Below, in pieces: positions 1 to 7,532 of a DNA stretch of 58,240 nt (within the stretch, counting starts at the first letter, position 1; every line of letters begins with the position of its first letter). The translations under genes and the position numbers were made by a program. The stretch lies in assembly GCF_023283765.1 (NCBI RefSeq), contig NZ_JAKILG010000029.1, positions 1-58,240 on the forward strand. The letters run 5' to 3'. This DNA comes from Shewanella profunda (GTDB lineage Bacteria; Pseudomonadota; Gammaproteobacteria; Enterobacterales; Shewanellaceae). The notes beneath the pieces were generated by a model. It did not search any database and was not told the DNA's origin. It saw nothing but the letters and a program-made list of their open reading frames with translations.

Positions 1-104
1 TGCTTCATCTACTGCGTTAACTCAATCCTTTTGAGTAACGTAAAAATAAGGCTTAAATAATTAGGCCGATATTTGTGTGCTCTACTTGACGTGGGGAGTC
101 ATAC

Positions 105-228
105 CAACGCCCGGCTAAGGGGTTGACAACGCACCGCCGAACTTAAAAAACACACTGTAAACACTGAACTTCAATTGTGCACTAAAACCGCCACGCGTTG
201 GCAATCCCTCTTGAGCCGTTTGTTAGGC
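105..228 (-). repeat. attC recombination site (VCR-like, about 124 bp)
   Basis: Read on the minus strand the site opens with a GCCTAAC inverse core (228-222) and ends near GGCGTTGG (about 105). The two ends form an imperfect palindrome: the block CAACGC (minus strand, about 199-194) pairs with GCGTTG, GGG with CCC, and GGCT with AGCC. The long central loop (about 140-188) and the block sequences resemble the Vibrio cholerae repeat class of attC from memory. It marks the 3' end of the first cassette. The right-hand core GTTGG departs from the GTTRRRY consensus. Confidence 0.75.
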
Positions 229-571
229 CAACAGATTGACAACGACACTTTCAAAAACAAAGAACAGGCTTTTTTGCAAACTTAAAACTAACTAACCGAT
301 TCATTTATAAACCAAAATGCTGAATCAGCAAAGAAACCAAAAAAACTCAAATTGAGCGATTTGGAAGAAAAGTGACGAGCGTAGCATGCTCGGCGGACGT
401 TTGGATGCTGAAGGTTATTTTGCCGCTAAACCCACAGAGCTAAACAACCCAACGCGATCAAGAAACAACAAATATGTGATGATTATTTATTGCTTAAATT
501 AAGCCACAAAGCATGGGATTTACCGTTCAATTCAAACTCGATTTAGCTAATAGAAACTCACTTTGCCTAAC
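229..571 (-). mobile_element. First integron cassette, no conventional gene seen
   Basis: This is the segment between the attI-side core GTTAGGC (minus strand, 571-565) and the attC at 228. On the minus strand, where cassette genes normally lie, only very short frames occur (20 and 17 codons). The plus strand holds a 38-codon frame (386-502) with no clear ribosome binding site. It may be a non-coding or promoter-carrying cassette, or a decayed one. Composition is AT-rich. Confidence 0.5.
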
Positions 572-645
572 ATTTTATTAGTGCGCATGCGCGTTTATCT
601 CATTAGACCAGTAAAAACGCGCATTGTTAACTAGTTGTATTGCAA
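565..645 (-). other. Probable attI site of the integron
   Basis: GCCTAAC at 565-571 gives a GTTAGGC core on the minus strand, matching the GTTRRRY integron core, about 300 bp from the integrase start. The right boundary is a guess from the usual attI length. The neighbouring sequence carries copies of a repeated AAACGCGCA word that could include integrase or accessory sites. Confidence 0.55.
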
Positions 646-784
646 AGAACTTATCAGCTTTCCATTAAATACACCATCAGGAAAAACGCGCATGCGTATT
701 TTCCAAACCTATTAACTCAAACCGTCAAGAACTAAATTGTTGATAATTAATATAATATATAAGGGAAGTAAATGTAAACGCGCA
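588..784. repeat. Four copies of the 9-mer AAACGCGCA between attI and intI
   Basis: Copies lie at 588-596 (inverted, TGCGCGTTT), 615-623, 684-692 and 776-784. Two of them extend into a GCGCATGCGC-type palindrome. Four exact copies of a GC-rich 9-mer in about 200 bp of AT-rich DNA are unlikely by chance. Integrase direct repeats in attI, or operator sites for a regulator of intI, are both possible; neither is shown. Confidence 0.6.
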
Positions 785-830
785 AAAAATTTTTACAGTC
801 TTCCTTGATCTCAGCGATTTTCAAATAATA

Positions 831-846
831 CTGTATATATAAACAG
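831..846 (+). promoter_or_regulatory. LexA (SOS) box in the intI promoter
   Basis: CTGT-N8-ACAG is matched perfectly (CTGT 831-834, AT-rich spacer, ACAG 843-846), with its centre about 27 bp upstream of the integrase start codon. LexA control of integron integrases is established for Vibrio and class 1 integrons, so SOS induction of cassette recombination is the natural reading. Confidence 0.85.
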
Positions 847-865
847 CACTATAGAGATTGCTATC

Positions 866-1825
866 ATGAGTATGAAAAGCCCTTTTTTAAGCGGTGTTCA
901 AGAAGAAATGCGCATGCGTGGTTACAGTATCAGAACAGAAAAATCCTACCTGTATTGGATCAAGGCATTCATTAACTTTCACCACAAGCGTCATCCTGAA
1001 ACGATGGGAACGGAAGAAGTCGCACAATTCTTAACCTTCCTTGCCAACCAACGGAATGTGGCTATCAACACTCAAAAAATTGCACTGAACGCGTTAGCCT
1101 ATTTGTACCAGAAACATTTGCATCATGAGCTTGGAAATTTAGGTTTTTGCTATGCCACAAAACAGCGTTATTTACCTACTGTGTTATCCCCATCAGAAAT
1201 CTCACTAATATTAAATGAACTTGATGGCCGCGATAGGTTAATAATAGAGCTGCTCTATGGTAGTGGATTGAGAGTTTCAGAATGCCTCAGGTTACGTATC
1301 CAAGATATTGATATTGAAAGAGCTTCGTTGACCGTTAGGGATGGTAAAGGTCATAAAGATAGACAAACAATCCTTAGCCATAAATGTGCCATTAAACTCA
1401 CAGCATATATTAATAAGGCAATGGAGATTCTACATCGTGACAACCAACAAGGGATCGGTCCTTCCTTACCAAATGCGTTAGAGCGTAAGTATCCTAATGC
1501 TTTTAAGCAACACGGATGGATGTTCATTTTCCCTTCAACCACAACCTGTATTAATCCTTATACAGGAACGCTTTGCAGGCATCATCTCCATCAGAGTGTT
1601 ATTCGTAAAGCTCTCGGAAATGCGGTACGTAATATCAAAATAGCTAAGCGTGTTACCTGTCATACATTTAGACATAGCTTTGCAACCCATCTACTTCAAT
1701 CGGGCAGTGATATCAGAAGTGTTCAGGAGCTACTTGGCCATAATGACGTTAGTACAACACAAATCTATACTCACGTGCTCGGCCAACATTACGCGGGGAC
1801 AACTAGTCCATTAGACACGTTATAA
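866..1825 (+). CDS. intI: Integron integrase (IntI-type tyrosine recombinase)
   Basis: It recombines attC and attI sites to capture, shuffle and excise gene cassettes. The 319-residue length is typical for IntI. An N-terminal SAM-like core-binding domain (about 8-90) precedes the catalytic domain. The tyrosine recombinase residues are all visible: R136 in GLRVSE, a Lys in DGKGHKDR (161 or 164), H266 and R269 in HTFRH, H292 in LLGH, and nucleophile Y301 in TQIYTHV. The IntI-specific insertion is present around 203-224 (ALERKYPNAF...). Two ATG codons (866, 872) could start it; neither has a strong ribosome binding site. The gene looks intact and the LexA box argues for SOS control. It closely resembles the chromosomal integrase described in S. 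oneidensis, from memory. Confidence 0.93.
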   Translation: MSMKSPFLSGVQEEMRMRGYSIRTEKSYLYWIKAFINFHHKRHPETMGTEEVAQFLTFLANQRNVAINTQKIALNALAYLYQKHLHHELGNLGFCYATKQRYLPTVLSPSEISLILNELDGRDRLIIELLYGSGLRVSECLRLRIQDIDIERASLTVRDGKGHKDRQTILSHKCAIKLTAYINKAMEILHRDNQQGIGPSLPNALERKYPNAFKQHGWMFIFPSTTTCINPYTGTLCRHHLHQSVIRKALGNAVRNIKIAKRVTCHTFRHSFATHLLQSGSDIRSVQELLGHNDVSTTQIYTHVLGQHYAGTTSPLDTL

Positions 1826-2281
1826 TTTACTGTCGAAGTCAGAATGCAGAGTGCTTTAGACGCTCTCTAGTATTACTAAAATTTGATCAACTTGAAGCTA
1901 TCAATCCTCACAATATGGAATGCTTCTAGCTTGGAATGGGGCAAAACAGTGGCAATAAATTCAGGATTGCTAATGGCTCCTTTGCCTCGACTTTGGAGGG
2001 CAAATAGCCATTCAACTAAGACAGCTAAAAGCTTCGTCCTAATCTTTGCTGTCAGCACCTGTTGCCGCTATTTATCTGCAATTTTGGTCGTGCCTCAACG
2101 GTAATAGCCAAGTTCCTATCCTGAATCTCAATTGAGCTTTTTTGCGTTTCAATAAGGTGCATCGTTGAAGCTACACCCAGTTTCAAAATTTTTTGAAACT
2201 AATACCTACTCTGATCACATTGTTTTTTACTTAAACCTGCTTAAAATGCTGACATGAATTTGTACGAATAGGAGCCGTTAC
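1826..2281. other. Intergenic region between intI and nfsB
   Basis: About 450 bp. Overlapping frames of 60-73 codons occur on both strands (1876-2104), but neither has a recognisable product or ribosome binding site. The minus strand carries a block, GCGGCAA preceded by ATAAATA (about 2062-2075), similar to a block near 21667-21680. A 22-bp inverted repeat lies at 2179-2200. Integron or insertion-element scar DNA is possible. Confidence 0.4.
2179..2200. promoter_or_regulatory. 22-bp inverted repeat upstream of nfsB
   Basis: Arms AGTTTCAAAA and TTTTGAAACT are exactly complementary with a 2-bp centre, about 80 bp upstream of the nfsB start. It could be an operator for a redox-responsive repressor, or an AT-rich hairpin. 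No cognate regulator is adjacent. Confidence 0.4.
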
Positions 2282-2935
2282 ATGAGTGATTTAAGTTTTC
2301 TTGCTAAAAAGCGTTATACCACTAAGGCATTTGATCCAACTAAGACGATTCCTGCGGATAAAATAACTGAAATCAAAACGTTATTGCAGTTCAGTCCATC
2401 ATCAACTAACTCACAACCTTGGCATTTTGTGTTAGCGAGCACGGCCGAAGGTAAAGCGTTAATTGCACAAGCAACCGAGAATTATGCCTTTAACACTCAA
2501 AAAATTCTTAATGCGTCCCATGTCGTTGTGCTTTGCACACGCACCCAATTAGACGAAGCACATTTACTTAAGGTGCTTGAACAAGAAGCAAAAGATGGTC
2601 GCTTTGCTAATGAAGAAGCGAAACAAGGCCAGCATAATGGCCGCTCTTTCTTCGCTAATATGCATAAAAATGAACTCAAAGATGCCCAACATTGGATGGA
2701 GAAACAGGTCTACTTGGCGCTGGGCACCTTGATGTTAGGCGCGAGTGTTTTAGATATCGATGCTTGTCCGATTGAAGGTTTTGATGCGACCAAATTGAAT
2801 CAAGTGTTAGGTTTAAGGGAGCAAGGTTTATGTGCCTCGGTTGTCGTCGCCCTCGGCTATCGCTCAGAGGAAGATTTCAACGCTAAATTACCAAAATCAC
2901 GCTTAGCACAAGAAGTGATCTTTACCGAAATCTAA
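2282..2935 (+). CDS. nfsB: Oxygen-insensitive NAD(P)H nitroreductase, NfsB family
   Basis: FMN-dependent two-electron reductase of nitroaromatics, quinones and related compounds, cytosolic. The 217-residue length equals that of E. coli NfsB. The N-terminal KKRYTTKAFD motif supplies the FMN-phosphate contact, SPSSTNSQPWHF (about 39-50) is the flavin loop, and the CPIEGFD region (about 163-169) and the C-terminal LPKSRL segment match the family. The start is preceded by AGGAG at about 2271-2275. It stands alone, with a terminator at 2961-2999. Physiological substrate is unknown, as for most of this family. Confidence 0.9.
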   Translation: MSDLSFLAKKRYTTKAFDPTKTIPADKITEIKTLLQFSPSSTNSQPWHFVLASTAEGKALIAQATENYAFNTQKILNASHVVVLCTRTQLDEAHLLKVLEQEAKDGRFANEEAKQGQHNGRSFFANMHKNELKDAQHWMEKQVYLALGTLMLGASVLDIDACPIEGFDATKLNQVLGLREQGLCASVVVALGYRSEEDFNAKLPKSRLAQEVIFTEI

Positions 2936-2960
2936 AAACAGTTGCAACACACTTCAATTA

Positions 2961-3002
2961 AAATGTCCTTGATTTAATAGCATTTAAACAAGGACATTTT
3001 TT
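2961..3002 (+). terminator. Rho-independent terminator after nfsB
   Basis: AAATGTCCTTG (2961-2971) pairs with CAAGGACATTT (2989-2999) and is followed by a T-run. It sits 25 bp after the nfsB stop codon. Confidence 0.85.
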
Positions 3003-3265
3003 ATTATTCCGTTTGCTAATCTGAAGTGTTCCTCATTTTTACCACCTAAAACTAACCAGTTTGACAATCACACAGGGCTAGATTGCTCTAAAATCCATCT
3101 TTGCCTACACTTTTCCTCTATGGCATAGTCTAACTTCAATCATATTTTCAGTGGCACTCAGCAAACCCAATTCAGGCCCTCAAAATACAATGGCCGAAAG
3201 CTCAAGCAAATGGACATTTTAATAACATTGCTTTGCAAACAACAATATAGGATGGGACAGTTAGT
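3003..3265. other. Intergenic DNA upstream of the DnaJ-related gene
   Basis: AT-rich, no open frame of note and no recognisable RNA or operator. It presumably holds the promoter of the downstream gene. Confidence 0.4.
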
Positions 3266-3910
3266 ATGTTACTCGCTAAACCTTCGCTCACAGCAGAAGC
3301 GCAATCGGCAACATTATCAACCACCAAAGGCGATAATCCGCTGATTTGGCCCCTTCTCTCGGTATTGCAAGCCTCTAATCAAAGCTGGAAAATCCACCAC
3401 CTCGCCACTGAATTGCAAAGCAAAGGGTTAATTCATCCACTGGATGATAACCCGGGCAATGATTTGTTTAAGCGAAACTTCCTGCTGATGAATGCCCTAT
3501 TTGAGTTACAGGAAATCCTTCTTCCTAGGCAATGGCTTCAGGTTAAAGCCATGGATATTCAAATCTTTCGCTTAGTACCATCAAACATAAACCTACTGAT
3601 GATGGAAGATACATCGCTTAGAGAATATTACCTTGACTGGAATAACTACGACACAAGTGAAAATGTGGTAAGGGAGTTATTAGAAGCCTTCTGGAGTAGT
3701 TACAAGAGCTATATTGGCCTTAACATTAACCTAATGAATAAAGGGCACGCCCTTAGGGTATTTGAGTTAGATGAAAGCGCCACAGCGCGGGATATTCGCA
3801 AACAATGGCGTCGCTTAGCCCTTAAGTGGCATCCCGATCGACCTGAAGGCGATCCCGCAAGGTTTCGCGAAGTCTGTGAGGCTTGGCAATCGCTAAGGGA
3901 TGTAGCTTAG
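3266..3910 (+). CDS. DnaJ-related co-chaperone-like protein
   Basis: 214 residues. The last 65 or so form a J domain: ALRVFELDESATARDIRKQW, then RRLALKWHPDRPEGDPARF, with the HPD tripeptide that stimulates Hsp70 ATPase. The first 140 residues match the DNAJ-related N-terminal region found ahead of J domains in marine gammaproteobacteria, from memory of the family. Unlike DnaJ, the J domain is C-terminal and there is no Gly/Phe or zinc domain. It probably recruits DnaK to particular substrates, which is inference. GGATGGGAC upstream of the start gives a weak ribosome binding site. Confidence 0.75.
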   Translation: MLLAKPSLTAEAQSATLSTTKGDNPLIWPLLSVLQASNQSWKIHHLATELQSKGLIHPLDDNPGNDLFKRNFLLMNALFELQEILLPRQWLQVKAMDIQIFRLVPSNINLLMMEDTSLREYYLDWNNYDTSENVVRELLEAFWSSYKSYIGLNINLMNKGHALRVFELDESATARDIRKQWRRLALKWHPDRPEGDPARFREVCEAWQSLRDVA

Positions 3911-3913
3911 AAA

Positions 3914-3933
3914 TATGGCTAAGGCTAGCCATA
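3914..3933 (+). terminator. Hairpin after the DnaJ-related gene
   Basis: TATGGCTA and TAGCCATA form a perfect 8-bp stem with a 4-nt loop, starting four bases after the stop codon. The downstream run is AAAA rather than T-rich, so it may stabilise the mRNA end or act weakly. Confidence 0.5.
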
Positions 3934-3963
3934 AAACGTAAAGGATCTAGACCCCGCAATAAG

Positions 3964-4018
3964 TGTGATCCTGTTTGCAGTCCTGCAAATCTAAAGGGAA
4001 ACTCCCTATGGGATCACA
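3964..4018. ncRNA. Perfect three-way-junction element of unknown function
   Basis: An outer 8-bp stem (TGTGATCC 3964-3971 with GGATCACA 4011-4018) encloses two hairpins: TTTGCAG/CTGCAAA at 3974-3989 and AGGGA/TCCCT at 3995-4007. All pairs are Watson-Crick. It lies between the DnaJ-related and DsbA-family genes, about 190 bp before the latter. It may be a structured leader, a small RNA, or a REP-like or MITE-like mobile repeat. Confidence 0.45.
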
Positions 4019-4204
4019 GATTTAGTCTAATATCCTCAACGCAATTCAGCGATAATTAAGTCTTTCAATTTAACCTGAAGAGCCTATACGTCAACAGCGC
4101 AGTCTCTGTCTGGCTTCGATGATGAAGCCTATTGACCTATTTTAGGTTTATGCCGCGCAGTGCATAATAATGATCCATTCCATCTAACCGATTTTGAGGA
4201 AAAT

Positions 4205-4957
4205 ATGATTAAACCATTAACCTTGGCAGTAGCCTTAATTTTGGCACCATTAAGTGCCTTTGCGGCCAACTTTACCGAAGGTACTCATTACACCCAAATC
4301 TCGGATAAAGCCCCTAGTAGCGAGCCTAAGTTAACTGAATTTTTCTCTTTCTATTGCCATAATTGCTTTAACATGGAAACAAACTATCTACCTGATATAA
4401 AAGCAAACTTAAATAAAAAGGTGGCATTTGATAGCAAGCATGTCGACTTTATGAATAGTGATATTGGCACAGAAGTAATGCGTTCATTGGCTGTTATTCA
4501 AGTCGTGGATAATAAAGACGCCTTAACCCATGCCATGTTTGCAGCAATACAAGGTGAAGCAGGGGCGAACGGTCACGATCACAGCGCGCCTGGACATAAA
4601 CACGAGCCGCAAATCAATAGCCGTGATGATATAAAACAAATATTTGCCAAATTTGGAATTGATGGCGCTAAATACGATGAACTTGCCGATAATAAAAGCA
4701 CCAATGAAAAACTCGCCCTGTGGCGATCCCAGCAAGACCAGTTCAAAGTAGAAAGCGTGCCCACGTTTATTGTAAATGATAAGTATGCTGTTAACTTAAG
4801 CAGTATCAAAACCTTAGATGAATTGATTGGATTAATTAACTATCTGGCCGTTGAAAAGGATGCCCAAGCCCCTAAAAGTTCAGGCGGCAGTTTAGCTTGG
4901 TTGTTTCTCGCCTTCGCTGCAGTGATAGGGTTAAGCCGCCAGAAGCAAATGCGTTAA
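4205..4957 (+). CDS. DsbA-family thiol:disulfide oxidoreductase with CHNC active site and GlyGly-CTERM-like tail
   Basis: Periplasmic disulfide-forming protein of the DsbA fold, 250 residues. A signal peptide spans 1-20 (cleavage after AFA). The thioredoxin-fold active site is C51-H-N-C54 in FFSFYCHNCF, where DsbA normally has CPHC. The cis-proline loop is V185-P186-T187. A His-rich insert (GHDHSAPGHKH, 123-133) could bind metal. The C-terminus reads SSGGS (225-229), then a hydrophobic stretch and a basic end, resembling a GlyGly-CTERM rhombosortase signal. I chose the ATG at 4205 over an upstream frame start (4160) because of GAGGA at 4196-4200 and because it places the signal peptide at the N-terminus. 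Family assignment is firm; altered redox properties and surface sorting are inference. Confidence 0.85.
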   Translation: MIKPLTLAVALILAPLSAFAANFTEGTHYTQISDKAPSSEPKLTEFFSFYCHNCFNMETNYLPDIKANLNKKVAFDSKHVDFMNSDIGTEVMRSLAVIQVVDNKDALTHAMFAAIQGEAGANGHDHSAPGHKHEPQINSRDDIKQIFAKFGIDGAKYDELADNKSTNEKLALWRSQQDQFKVESVPTFIVNDKYAVNLSSIKTLDELIGLINYLAVEKDAQAPKSSGGSLAWLFLAFAAVIGLSRQKQMR

Positions 4958-4976
4958 GCATTACACCTTAAGTAAA

Positions 4977-5011
4977 AATAAAGATGGCCTCCAATGGAGG
5001 CCATCTTTATT
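4977..5011. terminator. Bidirectional terminator between the DsbA-family and cytochrome b genes
   Basis: AATAAAGATGGCCTCC pairs with GGAGGCCATCTTTATT around a 3-nt loop. A tracts and T tracts on the two sides suit both convergent genes. Confidence 0.9.
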
Positions 5012-5026
5012 GAAATGTGCTAAGCA

Positions 5027-5575
5027 TTACTGCCGAATAAATTCAATGATATGGGTTGCAGCCAGCACAATGTGCACAATCAAAAAGCCAATAAAAGCCT
5101 GTGCACAAATGAGATGATAACCACGCCACTCCATCGCTGTTGATGTGCCTTGATATACAAACCAAACAACGCCTGTCAATCCGGTCGCGACCAGCAATAA
5201 CATTCCGATACCTTCAACAACGCTGAATAGCCCTTTACCGCCCGCAACCGGGAGCTTACCTTTCGTTAACCCTGCAATGTCTTGTTTAAGTTGTGCCCAA
5301 TCACCCACCAACCAACCAAAATATTGGTGCCACTTTCCCTGTAAGGTATTGCGAAGTAGAAATAACAAACCGAGTACCGCACTGACTAATCCTAAGTAAA
5401 CATGCAAATAATCCCAAAAGCTGGCGGTATTTCTCAGGCTTCGTCCCATAAAAATCCATGGGCTTGTGCATACCAATAAAGTACAGCCAATCACAAGCCA
5501 CACATGCAAATGTGCTAGCAAAATGCTCAGCACTTTGCCGAACTTTACTGTGGCTGTCGGTTTATCAGTCGTCAT
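5027..5575 (-). CDS. Cytochrome b561-type integral membrane protein
   Basis: 182 residues, with about four hydrophobic helices (near 17-38, 57-75, 118-140, 150-175). Conserved-looking histidines sit inside or at the ends of helices (AHLHVW near 21-25, DYLHVYLG near 53-60, GYHLICAQ near 147-154, VHIVLAATH near 162-170), as expected for a di-heme b-type cytochrome subunit of the hydrogenase/formate dehydrogenase gamma type. It lies 31 bp downstream of hemG and likely forms an operon with it. A role passing electrons to or from the quinone pool is inferred, possibly linked to HemG's menaquinone-dependent reaction. The exact partner is unknown. Confidence 0.65.
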   Translation of the reverse strand: MTTDKPTATVKFGKVLSILLAHLHVWLVIGCTLLVCTSPWIFMGRSLRNTASFWDYLHVYLGLVSAVLGLLFLLRNTLQGKWHQYFGWLVGDWAQLKQDIAGLTKGKLPVAGGKGLFSVVEGIGMLLLVATGLTGVVWFVYQGTSTAMEWRGYHLICAQAFIGFLIVHIVLAATHIIEFIRQ

Positions 5576-5606
5576 TTAATGCCCTTAAACTTCTAGCGAG
5601 CCACTT

Positions 5607-6128
5607 TTATGCTTGATGGATTTGCTCACCAAACTCGTTCACTTTCTGCCAATCAGTATATTCAACATTGGTAACAGGATCCGTTGGCCCCTTAGTTAAC
5701 CACATAATAAAACGAATTATATTTCTATCTAAGGCGTTATAACCTTGGTAGTTTAAGTTACCACCAAAAACCTGCAGTAGTTGAGGTCTCCAAGTGGTTT
5801 TACTTAAAAAAGCCTGCATATAAGGGTTAGTCTCTGGGGTATTTTTTTGTGGCTTACGGGCAACTAAACTCACGGAGAAAAAACCGCTTACTTTTTGTGT
5901 CAACAACGCTTGATGCTTTTGAATAAATTCATATAACGTCGGGTTATGTTTTCCATGGCGGATACTGGCGCCGATAATGATTTTGTCGAAGGACTCCATC
6001 GCGGGTACGGCCTTAATATCGGCGATAACGACTGAATTACCTAAATCCTTAAGTTGCTGCGCTAACTGATTGGTGATCTTACGGGTTTGGCCGTGAACAC
6101 TAGAGAAAATGATCAGAATTTTTTTCAC
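5607..6128 (-). CDS. hemG: Menaquinone-dependent protoporphyrinogen IX dehydrogenase
   Basis: Oxidises protoporphyrinogen IX to protoporphyrin IX, the penultimate step of heme synthesis. It is a flavodoxin-fold FMN protein: KKILIIFSSVHGQTRKIT gives the phosphate-binding loop, then IIGASIRHGKHNP and GFFSVSLVARKP, and the C-terminal half holds the HemG-type TWRPQ and FIMWLTKGPTDP segments. I start it at a GTG (6128-6126) with GAGG just upstream, giving 173 residues against 181 in E. coli. The longer frame (to 6260) adds an implausible N-terminus. The b-type cytochrome gene follows directly. Confidence 0.88.
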   Translation of the reverse strand: MKKILIIFSSVHGQTRKITNQLAQQLKDLGNSVVIADIKAVPAMESFDKIIIGASIRHGKHNPTLYEFIQKHQALLTQKVSGFFSVSLVARKPQKNTPETNPYMQAFLSKTTWRPQLLQVFGGNLNYQGYNALDRNIIRFIMWLTKGPTDPVTNVEYTDWQKVNEFGEQIHQA

Positions 6129-6624
6129 TGTAGCCTCGATTATCTCAACAAAAATAAGAAAAAGCGGCCTGAAAAATGATAGTGAAAGGCGGCTTAGATT
6201 TATGACGCAAAAAGCAAACTGCCTATTACGAGATTGCATATTAGGTGATTTAATTATCAATTTACATGAAATAGATCACGGGCTTAGCCCCGACGGGCTT
6301 AAGTATATACCGTAGTTTTAGCTTGCTCACAAAAATAGGCTCGAGTGATAAATATAGAATGCAAAAATGACATCGCATTACTGACTAACACCACTCCATT
6401 AGAGCTCGAATTATTCAGCAATCTCACCTCACCATCTGCTATCAAAATTTAAGCTTTCAACATAAACATAATAATCGTGAATAGATTGAGTTAGATAAGC
6501 TAATATAGCCAGAAGCCTGAGAAAGCATAAACTCAAGTAGCGCATAGACTAAGCTAAATCACACTCTTAGGTTCGCAAATTCGTTAGACTCCCGATGTCA
6601 GCACACAAACAAGGATCGACTCAA
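6129..6624. other. Divergent intergenic region between hemG and the downstream hypothetical gene
   Basis: About 490 bp, AT-rich. It must hold the hemG promoter and that of the rightward gene. I recognise no operator, RNA gene or repeat in it. Confidence 0.4.
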
Positions 6625-7464
6625 ATGAAGGACTCGGATATTTTAATGCTGGCGGAAGAAAGCGAGTCAGCGTCCGAAGTCTCCGCTCGTAAAAAAGCCC
6701 TACTACTGGGCCGCCAGTTAGGGCTTGCAAGTGAGCAGGAGTATCGCCCAGCTAACGCATCGATTGCTGAGCGCGCTCAGCACAGGGAACGAAAATTATC
6801 GAGCCAATATCAATCGAATGTGGAGACGATTTTCGCGCTGGCACTCAGTTACACACCATCGGATGTGACGGGAGTGGATCTCGATCCTGACTGGAGCCAT
6901 CAATTCTTCCTGATGGCAGAGCAAATTCATAATCGAAAAATGCAGGATCTCTGGGCTCGTATTTTATCAAGTGAAATCGTTAATCCCGGTAATTTTAGTC
7001 TGCGTACCCTAGTCCTCCTTAAACAACTCACCCATAGGGAAGCGCAGATCTTCGAAAAAGCCTTAGGAATGGCGGCAAAAGTTAATAATGAACAACGTCT
7101 TAAACTGATCAGTGGCTATCGGCTATCTGGCGGAATTGGACAATACTTCAGAAAAATCACCACAGTAAATCTTGGCCTATCTCAATTTGGTCTGCCTTAT
7201 TCCAGTATTCTAACCTTAGTCGATGCGGGTATTTTGCATAGTAGCGAGTTTGAAACTGGGCTTCTTAATAGCAAAACCCCAATCCAATTCGCCATGCCAG
7301 GCATACATATGAAATTAACGCCTAAAAGCGGTAATCTTCTATTTACTTATTACCGTTTAACCCCCATTGGTGATGAACTCGCCTTACTCGTGCAACCCAA
7401 AGCAGATCAAGAATACTTAAAAGCACTACAACTCTTATTCGCTAAAGACTTCAAAATAGAATAA
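6625..7464 (+). CDS. Conserved protein, TIGR03899/DUF2806-like, function unknown
   Basis: A soluble protein of about 279 residues with no signal peptide or membrane helix. The central part (FFLMAEQIHNRKMQDLWAR, then ILSSEIVNPGNFSLRTLVLLKQ) is the pattern I associate with DUF2806/TIGR03899 proteins: recognition of a family, not of a function. The C-terminal half (LVDAGILH..., LTPKSGNLLFTYYRLTPIGDELALLV) looks like a winged-helix-type fold seen in proteins that pair with phage-defence or regulatory modules, which is speculative. I prefer the ATG at 6625 (AAGGA upstream) to the first ATG at 6595, which has none. A terminator follows at 7533. Confidence 0.6.
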   Translation: MKDSDILMLAEESESASEVSARKKALLLGRQLGLASEQEYRPANASIAERAQHRERKLSSQYQSNVETIFALALSYTPSDVTGVDLDPDWSHQFFLMAEQIHNRKMQDLWARILSSEIVNPGNFSLRTLVLLKQLTHREAQIFEKALGMAAKVNNEQRLKLISGYRLSGGIGQYFRKITTVNLGLSQFGLPYSSILTLVDAGILHSSEFETGLLNSKTPIQFAMPGIHMKLTPKSGNLLFTYYRLTPIGDELALLVQPKADQEYLKALQLLFAKDFKIE

Positions 7465-7532
7465 TTATCACGACCTGAAAATAGAAAGTTTCGAATTAAT
7501 CACCACCCACTGCCAAAAAATTTCAGAAGTAA

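Larger units (their letters stand above)
1..1825. mobile_element. Chromosomal integron platform (integrase, attI region, start of cassette array)
   Basis: The integrase gene reads rightward. Immediately upstream on the opposite strand lie a core site (565-571), a gene-poor cassette (about 229-571) and a long palindromic attC-like site (105-228). This is the standard integron layout, with the array extending away from intI, here to the left. The array is cut by the window edge, so its size is unknown. Single-copy chromosomal integrons with few cassettes are known in Shewanella; that comparison is prior knowledge, not seen here. Confidence 0.85.

Noticed and set aside
1876..2104. 60- and 73-codon frames on both strands after intI
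   Set aside because: They overlap almost completely, lack ribosome binding sites and match nothing I recognise. At most they are remnants.
5607..6260. Longer hemG start at 6260
   Set aside because: It adds 44 residues ahead of the flavodoxin fold that no HemG has. The GTG at 6128 has a GAGG and gives family length.
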